A DNA stretch of 64,000 nt from positions 2,919,001 to 2,983,000 of the forward strand of contig CP051187.1 in NCBI GenBank assembly GCA_038087035.1, in the 5' to 3' direction. Origin of the DNA: Gloeotrichia echinulata CP02. Its GTDB lineage: Bacteria > Cyanobacteriota > Cyanobacteriia > Cyanobacteriales > Nostocaceae. Every line of letters begins with the position of its first letter. Position 1 is the stretch's first letter. The position numbers and the translations under genes are program-made. Of this stretch, positions 16,304 through 25,806 are shown piece after piece. Below the pieces are notes generated by a model. It saw only the letters and a program-made list of their open reading frames with translations, was not told where the DNA came from and ran no database searches.

Positions 16304-19300
16304 ATGGCAATTATAAATGGAACCAACGTTAATGATATCCTCAATGGCACAACTGGGGATGATGTAATTAAAGGCTTAGGAGCAAATGATGTCCTCTATG
16401 GTAACGGAGGTAACGACATCCTAGATGGTGGCTCAGGGAATGATACTCTCAATGCAGCCTCTGCTGGTGGAAACAATACTCTTAGGGGCGGCAGTGGCAA
16501 TGATAATTTAGATATTACCTATTCTTCGGGGAATAACACTTTAGAAGGCGGTTCGGAAGCTGATAATCTTAACGCCTTTTTTTCGAGTGGAAATAACACC
16601 GTCAAGGGTGGAAGTGGGGACGATTATCTAAATACCTCTTCATCTAGTGGCAATAATAGCCTCAGTGGGGATGCAGGGAATGACACTCTTGATATTAGTT
16701 ACTCTACAGGCAACAATACACTTTCCGGCGGAAGTGGGGCTGATAACTTTTACGCTTATGCAGTCAGTGGTACAAACACCCTCAACGGTGGTGCTGATGA
16801 TGATTCGTTCTACATCGGCGCCCCAATCACTCCCCCCTCTTCCTTAGTGACTCAAACGGTAGATGGAGGAGCAGGTAACGATTACTTGTCAGTCGATTAT
16901 AGCAATGCTAGCACCGGAATCACCTCGACCTTCGATGCGACTAATCAGCAAGGCTCGCTCACCGCAGGCACAAATCAAGTTAGCTACAAGAATATCGAGA
17001 GCTTAGAGGTTACAGGTACAGCCTACGATGATAATATCACAGTTTCCGGCTACTACAACAACTACTTCGACGAGGAGAAATACGAATATCAGAGCGATGG
17101 TTATGCCTCATTAGGGAACAACACCCTCAATGGTGGTGCTGGTAACGATAATTTGACTGCTAATTATTCCACAGGGAATAACCTATTGGATGGTGGCGAT
17201 GGCAATGATTCTCTGAGCGCCTCTGGCGAGTTTTACTACAGCCTCATCTTTAGCTATAATAATTATGGTTATCCCTCATCCGGCAATAATACCCTCAACG
17301 GTGGTGCCGGTGACGATACGTTGAATATTGACTATTCCACAGGGAATAACCTGCTTGATGGTGGCGATGGTAATGATTCTTTGAGTTCCTCTGGCTACTT
17401 CTATGCTGACTCCTCTATTGGTTATTATGAGGAGGAGCAGTATGCTTTTCCCTCATCAGGGAATAACACCCTCAACGGTGGTGCTGGGGACGATAATTTG
17501 AATGTTCAGGGTTCAACAGGGAATAACTTACTCGATGGGGGCGATGGTAATGATTCTCTGAGTGCCTCTGGTTATTACATAACAGTTTTCAGAAGTTATC
17601 TGGTTTTTGGGGGTTCAGGAAATAACACCCTAGATGGTGGCGCTGGTAACGATGATTTGAGTGCTAACTATTCATCAGGGAACAACTTGCTCTCTGGTGG
17701 TGATGGTAACGATATCTTAAGTGCTAATTCTTCAAGCCGTAATAACACCCTAGATGGTGGTTCTGGTGACGATATCTTGAATGCTAGTTCTTCAAGCGGT
17801 AAGAACACCCTCAATGGTGGCGATGGTAATGATAATTTGAATGCTTACCTTTCAACAGGTAATAATACCCTTGATGGTGGCGATGGTAACGATAATTTGA
17901 GTGCTAACTACTCATTAGGCAATAATTTGCTCTCTGGTGGCGATGGCAATGATTCTCTGAGTGCTTCTGGCATATACAACACAGACCGATATGATGGTAA
18001 TCTCACTTACTCTAACTCAGGAAATAACACTCTCAATGGTGGTACTGGTGACGATATCTTGAATGTTAACGTTTCAACGGGCGATAACCTGTTGGATGGT
18101 GGCGATGGCAATGATTCTCTGAGTGCCTCTGGCTACGAATACTACCAAAACTACCTTGATGAAGAGCGCGCTTACTACACATCAGGTAATAATACCCTCA
18201 ATGGTGGTGCTGGTGATGATTCATTAATTGTAGACTATTCAACAGGCAATAACCTCCTTGATGGTGGCGATGGTAATGATTCTCTGAGTGCTTCTGGCTA
18301 CGGTAGCTACTACGATTGGTCTTTCGGTGAAACCGTTTATTTCTCCACTTCAGGCAATAACACCCTCAATGGTGGCGCTGGTAACGATACGTTGAATATG
18401 GACTATTCCACAGGTAATAACCTGCTTGATGGTGGCGATGGCAATGATTCTCTGAGTGCTTCTGGCTACGGTAGCTACAGCTACTACGACTATATATCCG
18501 GTCAAGATGTAACTGTCTATGTCTCAGCCGCAGGTAACAACACTCTAAGTGGTGGTGCTGGTGATGATTCGTTAATTGTAGACTATTCAACAGGCGATAA
18601 CTTACTGGATGGTGGCGAGGGCAATGATATTCTTTTTGCCGACAAGGCCTCTGGTAATAATACCCTCAATGGTGGTGCTGGTGATGATGTCTTAGGTGTG
18701 GACTATTCAAGTGGCGATAACCTACTGGATGGTGGCGATGGTAATGATATTCTGTCTGCCGAAAGTACCTTTGGTAATAACACCCTCAACGGTGGTGCTG
18801 GTGATGATTCCTTAATTGTGGACTATTCCAGTGGCAATAACCTGCTTGATGGTGGTGATGGTAATGATTCTCTCAGTGCCAATGATGCCTCTGGTAATAA
18901 TACCCTCAATGGTGGTAATGGAGATGACACCCTTTCTGGTGGCAATAGCGATGATATTCTCACAGGTGGCAGTGGTAATGATATCATCTATGGATATGGC
19001 GGTAATGATACCTTTGTCTTCAATAGTTTCACTGAAGGTGTTGATAGTCTTTATGACTTCGACGCGACTAATGAAAGCATTCAGGTATCGGCTACTGGTT
19101 TTGGTGGCGGGTTATTAGCAGGTTCGCTCTTTGCTAGTCAGTTTACCCTAGGAGCATCGGCAACGACAAGCGATCAGCGATTTATCTATGACTTCACCAC
19201 AGGTGCGCTGTATTTTGATCAAGATGGTAGTGCTGATGGATTTAGTCAGGTACAATTTGCACAACTATCTGGAGTGCCGTCACTAACCGAAAACAATTTT

Positions 19301-19312
19301 GTGATTGTTTAG
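16304..19312 (+). CDS. RTX (hemolysin-type calcium-binding repeat) secreted protein
   Basis: This 1002-aa protein is built almost wholly of Gly/Asp-rich nonapeptide-like units (GGxGNDxL), starting MAIINGTNVNDILNGTTGDD. From about residue 270 the array alternates two blocks, NNTLNGGAGDDSL...DYSTG and NNLLDGGDGNDSLSASGY, and several copies carry Tyr-rich variable inserts of 15-25 residues. The C-terminal ~100 residues (GYGGNDTFVFNSF, later YDFTTGALYFDQDG and a hydrophobic NNFVIV end) match the C-terminal cap and type I secretion signal of RTX proteins. It should bind calcium outside the cell. No enzymatic domain was seen, nor type I secretion genes in this window. A surface or matrix protein is likely. 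Confidence 0.9.
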   Translation: MAIINGTNVNDILNGTTGDDVIKGLGANDVLYGNGGNDILDGGSGNDTLNAASAGGNNTLRGGSGNDNLDITYSSGNNTLEGGSEADNLNAFFSSGNNTVKGGSGDDYLNTSSSSGNNSLSGDAGNDTLDISYSTGNNTLSGGSGADNFYAYAVSGTNTLNGGADDDSFYIGAPITPPSSLVTQTVDGGAGNDYLSVDYSNASTGITSTFDATNQQGSLTAGTNQVSYKNIESLEVTGTAYDDNITVSGYYNNYFDEEKYEYQSDGYASLGNNTLNGGAGNDNLTANYSTGNNLLDGGDGNDSLSASGEFYYSLIFSYNNYGYPSSGNNTLNGGAGDDTLNIDYSTGNNLLDGGDGNDSLSSSGYFYADSSIGYYEEEQYAFPSSGNNTLNGGAGDDNLNVQGSTGNNLLDGGDGNDSLSASGYYITVFRSYLVFGGSGNNTLDGGAGNDDLSANYSSGNNLLSGGDGNDILSANSSSRNNTLDGGSGDDILNASSSSGKNTLNGGDGNDNLNAYLSTGNNTLDGGDGNDNLSANYSLGNNLLSGGDGNDSLSASGIYNTDRYDGNLTYSNSGNNTLNGGTGDDILNVNVSTGDNLLDGGDGNDSLSASGYEYYQNYLDEERAYYTSGNNTLNGGAGDDSLIVDYSTGNNLLDGGDGNDSLSASGYGSYYDWSFGETVYFSTSGNNTLNGGAGNDTLNMDYSTGNNLLDGGDGNDSLSASGYGSYSYYDYISGQDVTVYVSAAGNNTLSGGAGDDSLIVDYSTGDNLLDGGEGNDILFADKASGNNTLNGGAGDDVLGVDYSSGDNLLDGGDGNDILSAESTFGNNTLNGGAGDDSLIVDYSSGNNLLDGGDGNDSLSANDASGNNTLNGGNGDDTLSGGNSDDILTGGSGNDIIYGYGGNDTFVFNSFTEGVDSLYDFDATNESIQVSATGFGGGLLAGSLFASQFTLGASATTSDQRFIYDFTTGALYFDQDGSADGFSQVQFAQLSGVPSLTENNFVIV

Positions 19313-19321
19313 CTTTCCCGA

Positions 19322-19380
19322 CAGAAGCCCCACGCTCACTCGAATGAGCGTGGGATGAATGGCGCGTGAGTGACGAATTG
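19322..19380. repeat. IS200/IS605-like end hairpin remnant downstream of the RTX gene
   Basis: CAGAAGCCCCACGCTCA/TGAGCGTGGG is a strong hairpin starting 10 bp after the RTX stop. The wording AGAAGCCCCACGCT resembles right ends of cyanobacterial IS200/IS605 elements, but there is no transposase beside it. It could also end transcription of the RTX gene, though no T-run follows. Confidence 0.4.
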
Positions 19381-19589
19381 ACCAACGAGCGAAATTGAGC
19401 ATAGCGAAATCAGAAATGTTGGTCGGTGAGGAATGAACAAAATATTTGATATAATTTTAACAAGTAGGTGTAATCCAATTAAATGCTGAAAAGCAGCCTA
19501 TTAAAATAAAAGCTAATTGTTTGGCTTAACCAAAGAACCGTGGTTAGCACAGTCTTAAAGCTCAGTCAATGTCTTGATAGAAGAGTCGC

Positions 19590-19636
19590 ACAGAAGCCCA
19601 CACTCACCTGAAAGGGAGTGTGTGGAGTACGTCACG
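19590..19636. repeat. Second IS200/IS605-like end hairpin
   Basis: AGAAGCCCACACTC followed by GAGTGTGTGGAGTACGTCAC again has the hairpin plus GTACGTCAC tail seen at IS605-type right ends. It lies about 270 bp from the similar hairpin at 19322 with no gene between. Probably a relic of a lost element. Confidence 0.4.
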
Positions 19637-19651
19637 ACTGCTGTAGTTTAT

Positions 19652-19746
19652 TTACAGCAGTTTTCAGGTAAATAGTCAACGCGGTAGGGGCGCAAGGCCT
19701 TGCGCCCCGGAGAGGATCTGTGGTTATTGCATGAAAATTGCTGTAA
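19652..19746. mobile_element. 95-bp MITE-like element, TTACAGC family (third copy)
   Basis: Same TTACAGC/GCTGTAA ends and central GGGGCGCAAGG palindrome as the copies at 14719 and 15817, with a few substitutions (AATAGTCAACGCGG, CCGGAGAGGATC). Confidence 0.85.
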
Positions 19747-19892
19747 GTCGTGAACAGAGTTGAAAAGTAATTTCACGCGGAGTCGCAGAGTCGCAGAGAG
19801 GAGATGTAAGAGCAATTTTTGGCTTTGGTGAATTATCTCAAAATCTTACTCTCTGCGCCTGGGGAGTCTTTGGGTGAAATAATCTTAGGGAC

Positions 19893-20531
19893 TTACTTGT
19901 TAGGTTGAGGAGTCAAGCGCAAGTAGGGTTTGACTTCTTGATAACCTTTGGGGAATTTTTCTTTAAGGACTTCTGGATCTTTGAGCGAGGGGACAATTAC
20001 GACATCTTCCCCATCTTTCCAGTCTGCTGGTGTTGCTACGCTGTAATTATCTGTCAATTGCAGAGAATCAATTACTCGCAACAGTTCATCAAAGTTGCGT
20101 CCAGTGCTGGGGGGATAGGTGAAAGTGAGACGGAGTTTCTTACTGGGGTCAATAACAAACACAGATCGCACGGTTACGGTTGCCGCAGCATTGGGGTGGA
20201 TCATATCATAAAGGTCAGAAACTTTACGATCGCCATCTGCCAAAATTGGGTAGTTAAGAGTGGTGCTTTGAGTCTCTTCGATATCTCCCACCCATCCTTT
20301 GTGGGATTCTACATCGTCAACGCTGAGGGCGATCGCCTTAACATTGCGCTTGTCAAATTCTGGTTTCAGTTTTGCAACTGTGCCTAATTCAGTTGTGCAA
20401 ACAGGTGTAAAGTCTGCAGGGTGAGAAAACAGCACTACCCAGCTGTCACCTGCCCATGCGTAAAAATCTATGTCGCCATGTGTCGAAGCTTGCGTAAAAT
20501 TTGGTACTGTATCACCTAGGCGGAGAGTCAT
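19893..20531 (-). CDS. 1-Cys peroxiredoxin (Prx6 type)
   Basis: This 212-aa protein carries the peroxidatic cysteine in HPADFTPVCTTE (Cys45). The long C-terminal part with DWKDGEDVVIVPSL and the closing YLRLTPQP is diagnostic of Prx6-type 1-Cys peroxiredoxins, which reduce peroxides in the cytosol. The start MTLRLGDTVPNF is standard. It is a single gene flanked by MITE copies on both sides. Confidence 0.93.
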   Translation of the reverse strand: MTLRLGDTVPNFTQASTHGDIDFYAWAGDSWVVLFSHPADFTPVCTTELGTVAKLKPEFDKRNVKAIALSVDDVESHKGWVGDIEETQSTTLNYPILADGDRKVSDLYDMIHPNAAATVTVRSVFVIDPSKKLRLTFTYPPSTGRNFDELLRVIDSLQLTDNYSVATPADWKDGEDVVIVPSLKDPEVLKEKFPKGYQEVKPYLRLTPQPNK

Positions 20532-20658
20532 TTGAGATTCCCTGGAGTTAGAAAGGCATTTTCTATTCTACTACTTCATCATGACATAAAACTCCGGTTC
20601 GCCAATCGGATTAAGAGATTTGCAATAAAATTTAGCAGTTTTTAATTTTAGTTATCTT

Positions 20659-20751
20659 ACAGCAATTTTCACCCAATAACCACAGATCTTCGTAGGGGCG
20701 CAAGGCCTTGCGCCCCAAAAGCGTGGTCTATTTACCTGAAAATGGCTGTAA
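20659..20751. mobile_element. 93-bp MITE-like element, TTACAGC family (fourth copy, inverted)
   Basis: TTACAGC at 20659 and GCTGTAA ending at 20751; relative to the first three copies the body is in reverse orientation. It separates the peroxiredoxin gene from the polysaccharide cluster. Confidence 0.85.
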
Positions 20752-20762
20752 TTCGTATGCCT

Positions 20763-21947
20763 TTAATGCTTGAGCAATATTTTCTCATAAGCTTGGATGG
20801 TTTGGCGAGCGATCGCACTCCAGCTATAATTTTTCAATGCATATTCTTGGGCATTTAATCCCCGTTGTTGACATTCTGTAGGATTTTGCAAAGCCTCTTG
20901 TAATAACTCTACAAGTTCTGTAACATCAGTGGCACCTACCCAACCTGACTGACTCTCGCGCACTTGATGACAAATATGCACCTGGTCAGAAATTACTACA
21001 GGTGTACCTGCTACCATCGCCTCAGCTACAGCAATACCGAAATTTTCATAATAAGAAGGCAAGACGAATAAATCAGCAGCTTGGAGTAAAGTAGCTTTGG
21101 CGTCACCCGTGACAAAGCCTGTTATAGTGGTGTGCGATCGCAAAGGTGAATTTTTGATCTGAGATTTGATATTTTGTTCATAAGCTGGGTCTTGAGGATT
21201 GGTTCCAGCCAAAACAAAATGAAATTTTAACCCATCGTCCAACAACTTTTCTAATGCTGGAATCAACAAATTTAACCCCTTTTTTGGGTCAATTCGCGAC
21301 ATAAATAATATCAAAGGTACACCTTCTGCAATTCCCAATTGACTTCGTACTAAACTTCCCTGCTGTTGAAGGGGTGACTGAGGGGGGATAACACCCAAAG
21401 GAATCACCAAATCTTTTGTAAATACACCAAAACGTTCTGATATTTTGGCTTCTTGATCACTGGTAAAATGAATTGCTGATGCAGCAGCTATATTTCCACG
21501 TTCTAGTAATGCAATATAAAGCTGTTTTAACCGCTTCTTTTTGCGTAAATCAGCCGGGTCAAGAGTTCCTAAAGGACGCAAAATATAAGGTAGCTTTTGC
21601 TGACGACACACCATTGCAGCTGCACTACTTACTGGAGAAAATAAAGCATGAATATGCGCGATGTCAAATTCCTTTGCATAACGTTTTAGCCACTTTAATA
21701 AATCAAGGGAAAATTTGTACCTCCGAAATGGGGCGCAATGAAAATAAATTATTTCATAGCCATCTTGTTTTACATGACAATTTAAGGGCACATCTAGTGG
21801 CTTTTGACCAATATCACCATTACTATCAGTGGTGAGAATTGTAACTTCTACACCTTGATTTACCAAAGCAGGGGCTAGTCCTAATACCATTTGACTAGGA
21901 CCACCATAAATCAGAGATATTGAGGGGACAATATGGAGAATTTTCAT
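20763..21947 (-). CDS. hpsP: Family 4 glycosyltransferase, HpsP-like
   Basis: This 394-aa GT-B glycosyltransferase has a nucleotide-fold start MKILHIVPSISLIYGGPSQMV, the central LILFMSRIDPKKGLNLLI and the sugar-nucleotide binding LPSYYENFGIAVAEAMVAGTPVV near the C-terminus, the E-x7-E type of GT4. It is the last gene of a run on the same strand: hpsL-like, acyltransferase, GT2, GT4, GT4. That order fits the hpsL-N-O-P genes for hormogonium polysaccharide in Nostoc. The sugar it adds is unknown. The symbol is by context and recalled similarity. Confidence 0.7.
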   Translation of the reverse strand: MKILHIVPSISLIYGGPSQMVLGLAPALVNQGVEVTILTTDSNGDIGQKPLDVPLNCHVKQDGYEIIYFHCAPFRRYKFSLDLLKWLKRYAKEFDIAHIHALFSPVSSAAAMVCRQQKLPYILRPLGTLDPADLRKKKRLKQLYIALLERGNIAAASAIHFTSDQEAKISERFGVFTKDLVIPLGVIPPQSPLQQQGSLVRSQLGIAEGVPLILFMSRIDPKKGLNLLIPALEKLLDDGLKFHFVLAGTNPQDPAYEQNIKSQIKNSPLRSHTTITGFVTGDAKATLLQAADLFVLPSYYENFGIAVAEAMVAGTPVVISDQVHICHQVRESQSGWVGATDVTELVELLQEALQNPTECQQRGLNAQEYALKNYSWSAIARQTIQAYEKILLKH

Positions 21948-21996
21948 TTTGATAGTTAGGAGTTAGGAGTTAACAAATGACAAATGACTAATAACA

Positions 21997-23166
21997 TCAA
22001 TTAACTAGTTGTTGATAAAATTCCAGTTGCTGTTTTGCTAAAACTTTATTTGTATATTTAGCCATTGCTTTTTGATAACCCATTTCACCTAGATTTTGGG
22101 TAAGTTCTGGATTTTCTATTAATTGCAGTAAACAATTAGCAAGGGCTTGAGGATCGCCTTCGGGAAAGACTAAACCTGCATCACCAATGACATGGGGAAT
22201 TTCACCAGAGTTGGAACCTATCACAGGTACTTGGCAAGCCATTGCTTCAATTATTACATGCCCAAATTGTTCTTTCCAGCCAATAGCAGTTAATGTTTTA
22301 AATTTGTAAGTTGTTTCTGAAGGTAGTACCAAGGTACTCATTAGATTAATATATTTTGTAACTTGATCATGGGGGACACTTTCTACTATAATTATGCGTT
22401 CTATAATATTTTTTTCTGTTGCTATTTTGAGTAATTCAGATTTCAAATCTCCACGTCCCAGTAGTAGTAGTTTCCAAGGTTTGTCTGATAAATTTAGTAA
22501 TGCCTGTAACAGGGTTAACAAACCTTTTTCTTGCACAAATCTGCCAACAAATCCCACTACAAATTCACCGGGATTTATCCCCAATTCAGTTGCTAATTCT
22601 GGCTGATGTTGAGGAGTAAATAGGCTTTCATCTACACCTAATTGTGGCATCACTTTGATCTTACCTTGATAACCACGTTGCTGTAATATTTCTGTCCCAT
22701 CCTGATTACCGCAAATAATACCGTGGCTTTGATTGAGGTTATATTTTTCTAATACAGCGATGGGAAATTTCAGTTCGTAGGGGAGATTCCACCAGGTAAA
22801 AAATATATTTTTTGCTTTTAGTCCTAATAACTGATTCAAGGCTATCATTTGGGTATAAGCCAAGCTTCTAGAACCTTGTTCTACCTGGATAATTTGGGGG
22901 CGAAACTTCTGCAATAAAGAGACTAAATCGGCACCAAATGTGAGGAGTCCCTGATGATTTTGGCTAAAATTAGAAATAGGAACTATTTTAAATGCGCCTT
23001 CATCCCGGTATTCAGTTTCGATAATTTTGTTTTGAACACCACCAGGTTTCCAGCGTTTGGGGACAACAACGGTTACTTCGATTCCTGGTTCTAGTTGAGA
23101 TAATGCGCGTAATTTTTCACAGTTTAAATCGACAATATAAGTATGGCTGGCGACTAAAATTTTCAT
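21997..23166 (-). CDS. hpsO: Family 4 glycosyltransferase, HpsO-like
   Basis: This 389-aa GT-B enzyme begins MKILVASHTYIVDLNCEKL and has VGFVGRFVQEKGLLTLL and the motif FGHVIIEAMACQVPVIGSN, with the paired glutamates of GT4 retaining transferases. It lies 49 bp upstream of the other GT4 gene and is presumably part of the same transcript. It should add a sugar to a lipid-linked or growing exopolysaccharide at the cytoplasmic face of the membrane. The symbol is by order in the cluster. Confidence 0.7.
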   Translation of the reverse strand: MKILVASHTYIVDLNCEKLRALSQLEPGIEVTVVVPKRWKPGGVQNKIIETEYRDEGAFKIVPISNFSQNHQGLLTFGADLVSLLQKFRPQIIQVEQGSRSLAYTQMIALNQLLGLKAKNIFFTWWNLPYELKFPIAVLEKYNLNQSHGIICGNQDGTEILQQRGYQGKIKVMPQLGVDESLFTPQHQPELATELGINPGEFVVGFVGRFVQEKGLLTLLQALLNLSDKPWKLLLLGRGDLKSELLKIATEKNIIERIIIVESVPHDQVTKYINLMSTLVLPSETTYKFKTLTAIGWKEQFGHVIIEAMACQVPVIGSNSGEIPHVIGDAGLVFPEGDPQALANCLLQLIENPELTQNLGEMGYQKAMAKYTNKVLAKQQLEFYQQLVN

Positions 23167-23184
23167 ATAATTTTCTGATACTTG

Positions 23185-23364
23185 TTCTAAAATAAACCAA
23201 AGATAAACACAGATTTGAAAAAAGAATGCGACAGGTAGATGGGGTAGGGGCGCAAGGCCTTGCGCCCCTTAATTTTCTAAAATAAACCAAAGATAAACAC
23301 AGATTTGAAAAAAGAATGCGACAGATAGATGGGGTAGGGGGCGCAAGGCCTTGCGCCCTTACAG
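23185..23364. repeat. Tandem duplication of a 90-bp unit with embedded palindrome
   Basis: Copy 1 is 23185-23274 and copy 2 begins at 23275; both run TTCTAAAATAAACCAAAG to the GGGGCGCAAGGCCTTGCGCCCC palindrome. A few substitutions separate them. They fill the gap between the GT4 and GT2 genes. Confidence 0.85.
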
Positions 23365-23424
23365 ATGATTGATGTGTTGCAAATATTTTTTGAACTGAAA
23401 TAATTTATCTGTGTCCATTGGGGG

Positions 23425-24438
23425 TTACAAAATTTCAACTTGTTTATCTAAGTGGCTATAAATTTGACCGTCATTCCAAATTGACTGAATCACAGTCCCT
23501 ACAGCTTTGAAAAAGCCTAAACTATAAAAAAGTCCGCGAGCCAAAATTTTGATGGGAGAACCACTTTTATGACAAGGTGGTCTTCCTAAAACGTGACAAT
23601 CAAACAAACGGGCGTATAGGTGTAAAGCTTGGGTCACGGTGAGATTTTTTAGCCCCAGCAAGAAATGATTGTGATAGAAGGTGAGTTGATATTTGAGCGA
23701 TCGCATACTAATATCATGACAACCTCCTGTCTCTTCACCTAAATGGTCTAAAGCCGCTTCTGGGTCATACCAAATCTTATATCCTGTTTTTCTTACGCGC
23801 AAACAAAAATCAGATTCTTCGCGGATTGCACTACCACGAAATCTTTCATCAAACCTCAGTCCATGCTTGGTGAAAATTTCGCGACGAAAGGACATATTAC
23901 AACCCCTTGCTGTTAGCACTTGCTGGGGTTTAATTGTATGCACTAAATCAATATAGTACCAAGCAATTCCAGGGTCCATTGCTTGGGGTGGAAGATATTC
24001 AATTACTTTATAATTTCCCTCGCCTTGGGTTCTTCCTTCAGCAGAATCAACTAATTTCATTCGATCAAATACTCTTCCAGCTACAGCTCCTACTTCTGGA
24101 TTTTGCAAATAGTTTTTTGCATGGGCTGCTAAAAATCCTGGATTTAATTTCACATCATCATCAATAAATAAAATTATTTCTCCTTCTGATCGCCGCACAC
24201 CATAATTACGCGCCCCTGGTAAACTCGCCCAATCTAGACGCAACCATTTAATTTTACCGTCTTTTGCCAATTGTTCTAGGTAAGTGTGAATTTCTGGTTG
24301 ATGTTTTGGGGTTTGATCTACTACCAAAATTTCAAAGTTTGGATAATCTTGTTTCAGGACATCTTCCAAACTATCTTGCAGTGTTTCTTCTCGGCAATAT
24401 GTGGGGATTATGACACTAATTAAAGGCAAAGTATTCAT
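23425..24438 (-). CDS. hpsN: Family 2 glycosyltransferase, HpsN-like
   Basis: This 337-aa GT-A protein starts MNTLPLISVIIPTYCREETL and contains EILVVDQTPKH, GARNYGVRRSEGEIILFIDDDVK (the DxD metal site) and the acceptor-side GSAIREESDFCLRVRKTGY, all typical of GT2 inverting transferases. A hydrophobic C-terminal part may contact the membrane. It is separated from the GT4 pair by the 90-bp tandem repeat. The symbol is from context and recalled similarity to Nostoc HpsN. Confidence 0.7.
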   Translation of the reverse strand: MNTLPLISVIIPTYCREETLQDSLEDVLKQDYPNFEILVVDQTPKHQPEIHTYLEQLAKDGKIKWLRLDWASLPGARNYGVRRSEGEIILFIDDDVKLNPGFLAAHAKNYLQNPEVGAVAGRVFDRMKLVDSAEGRTQGEGNYKVIEYLPPQAMDPGIAWYYIDLVHTIKPQQVLTARGCNMSFRREIFTKHGLRFDERFRGSAIREESDFCLRVRKTGYKIWYDPEAALDHLGEETGGCHDISMRSLKYQLTFYHNHFLLGLKNLTVTQALHLYARLFDCHVLGRPPCHKSGSPIKILARGLFYSLGFFKAVGTVIQSIWNDGQIYSHLDKQVEIL

Positions 24439-24496
24439 GATTATTCTACTATTTTAGATTCTTAGTCATTAACTTTTTTGGGCTTTTCATCCAGCT

Positions 24497-25660
24497 TTAA
24501 TTTTGCTTAGTCATGACACCTCCCAGATTTTTTATCACGAGTTGTTCTAATTTAGTAAATAAAAATACATAGCTTGTCAAAATTAAGATTATCATCATGA
24601 AAGTCACCACTATTTTTAAATAGTCATTTATTTGAATATTGCGATTTATTATCGGTAATAAAACAAAATACAAAGGTTGATGGATGAGATAAATTTGATA
24701 AGAATATATTCCTAATATTGAAAGACAACCTAGAAATAAATCAAATTTTGCGCTTTGCTCTAGACGGTTTAATAATGATTGCATACCCAAAAAGAAGAAA
24801 GGAGTAAATAGCATATCGAAACCTAGCATATATATAATGTTTATCTTGGTGAAACCCAAAACAGCATAAATAACAAAACCGATACTAAAAATACTAGTTG
24901 CTACGATAAAATCTATTTTTCTAAACCTTTGATGTTCAGCATAAATAAACCCCCAATATATACCAATACATAGCTGAGATAAATAGCTACATAAAAAATT
25001 GTTTTGCAATAAAATTATGTAAGTTGATTTATCATTGATAACCAAAAAATAAAATGCAATAATTTTACTGAAAATCCCCCCAATAATTCCTAATATTAAT
25101 ACTTTCTTAGGCTGGTTTTGACAAATCCAAAATATCAAAGGCGTAAATAGATAAGCCTGTAAAATTACGGTGAAGAACCAAAAACCAGGGTTGATTGCTT
25201 GTAATCTAATTCCAGCTATACCTAGACAAGATAAAACAAAATTTACAGGAGATTTTATCGGAAAAATAGAAAATAAATAATATAGTAAAATACTACATAT
25301 AACAGCTAGAAAATAAGCTGGATATATTCTCATTAATCTTTTAGATATCCATGATTTCCAGTTAATTTTTATTGACTCTATCCGATTATTTTTAAATTTA
25401 GACGCCAGGGTATAACTTGTGGTAAAACCCGCGATAACAAAGAATATATCGACAGCAGCATATCCCAGTTTAGCTGTGTTTCTATCTAAGACAGAAATCA
25501 GGGTAATTCGTTCTGGATAATTTTGAAAAAAATGGAATATAACAATTGCTAAAATTGCTAAACCTTTTGACCAATCAATCCAATGAAATCTGGTCTTTTG
25601 TGCTTGAGTGTGAGTATTCATGTACCGTAATATGGGTATTTGGATGTAGGTTGATATCAA
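24497..25660 (-). CDS. Acyltransferase 3 family membrane protein
   Basis: This 387-aa protein has about ten hydrophobic segments. The N-terminal FHWIDWSKGLAILAIVIFHFFQNYPE carries the conserved histidine, and GYAAVDIFFVIAGFTTSY matches the acyltransferase-3 (OafB/NodX-like) family, which transfers acetyl or similar groups to sugars at the membrane. An ATG at 25621 (MNTHTQAQKTRFHW) may be the real start. It sits inside the polysaccharide cluster, so it likely decorates that polymer. Confidence 0.85.
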   Translation of the reverse strand: MISTYIQIPILRYMNTHTQAQKTRFHWIDWSKGLAILAIVIFHFFQNYPERITLISVLDRNTAKLGYAAVDIFFVIAGFTTSYTLASKFKNNRIESIKINWKSWISKRLMRIYPAYFLAVICSILLYYLFSIFPIKSPVNFVLSCLGIAGIRLQAINPGFWFFTVILQAYLFTPLIFWICQNQPKKVLILGIIGGIFSKIIAFYFLVINDKSTYIILLQNNFLCSYLSQLCIGIYWGFIYAEHQRFRKIDFIVATSIFSIGFVIYAVLGFTKINIIYMLGFDMLFTPFFFLGMQSLLNRLEQSAKFDLFLGCLSILGIYSYQIYLIHQPLYFVLLPIINRNIQINDYLKIVVTFMMIILILTSYVFLFTKLEQLVIKNLGGVMTKQN

Positions 25661-25806
25661 TAAATTTGCTCATGGCGGTTGCTATATCACACTTAGGCAA
25701 TAAGAGGATGATTGAACTATCAATCCAGCTTAATGCACAATTAAGTATATGCCCTCCTGGAGTCCGCATAATTATTGTATTTGTGTCTAAAATTTACGTT
25801 ATTCTG

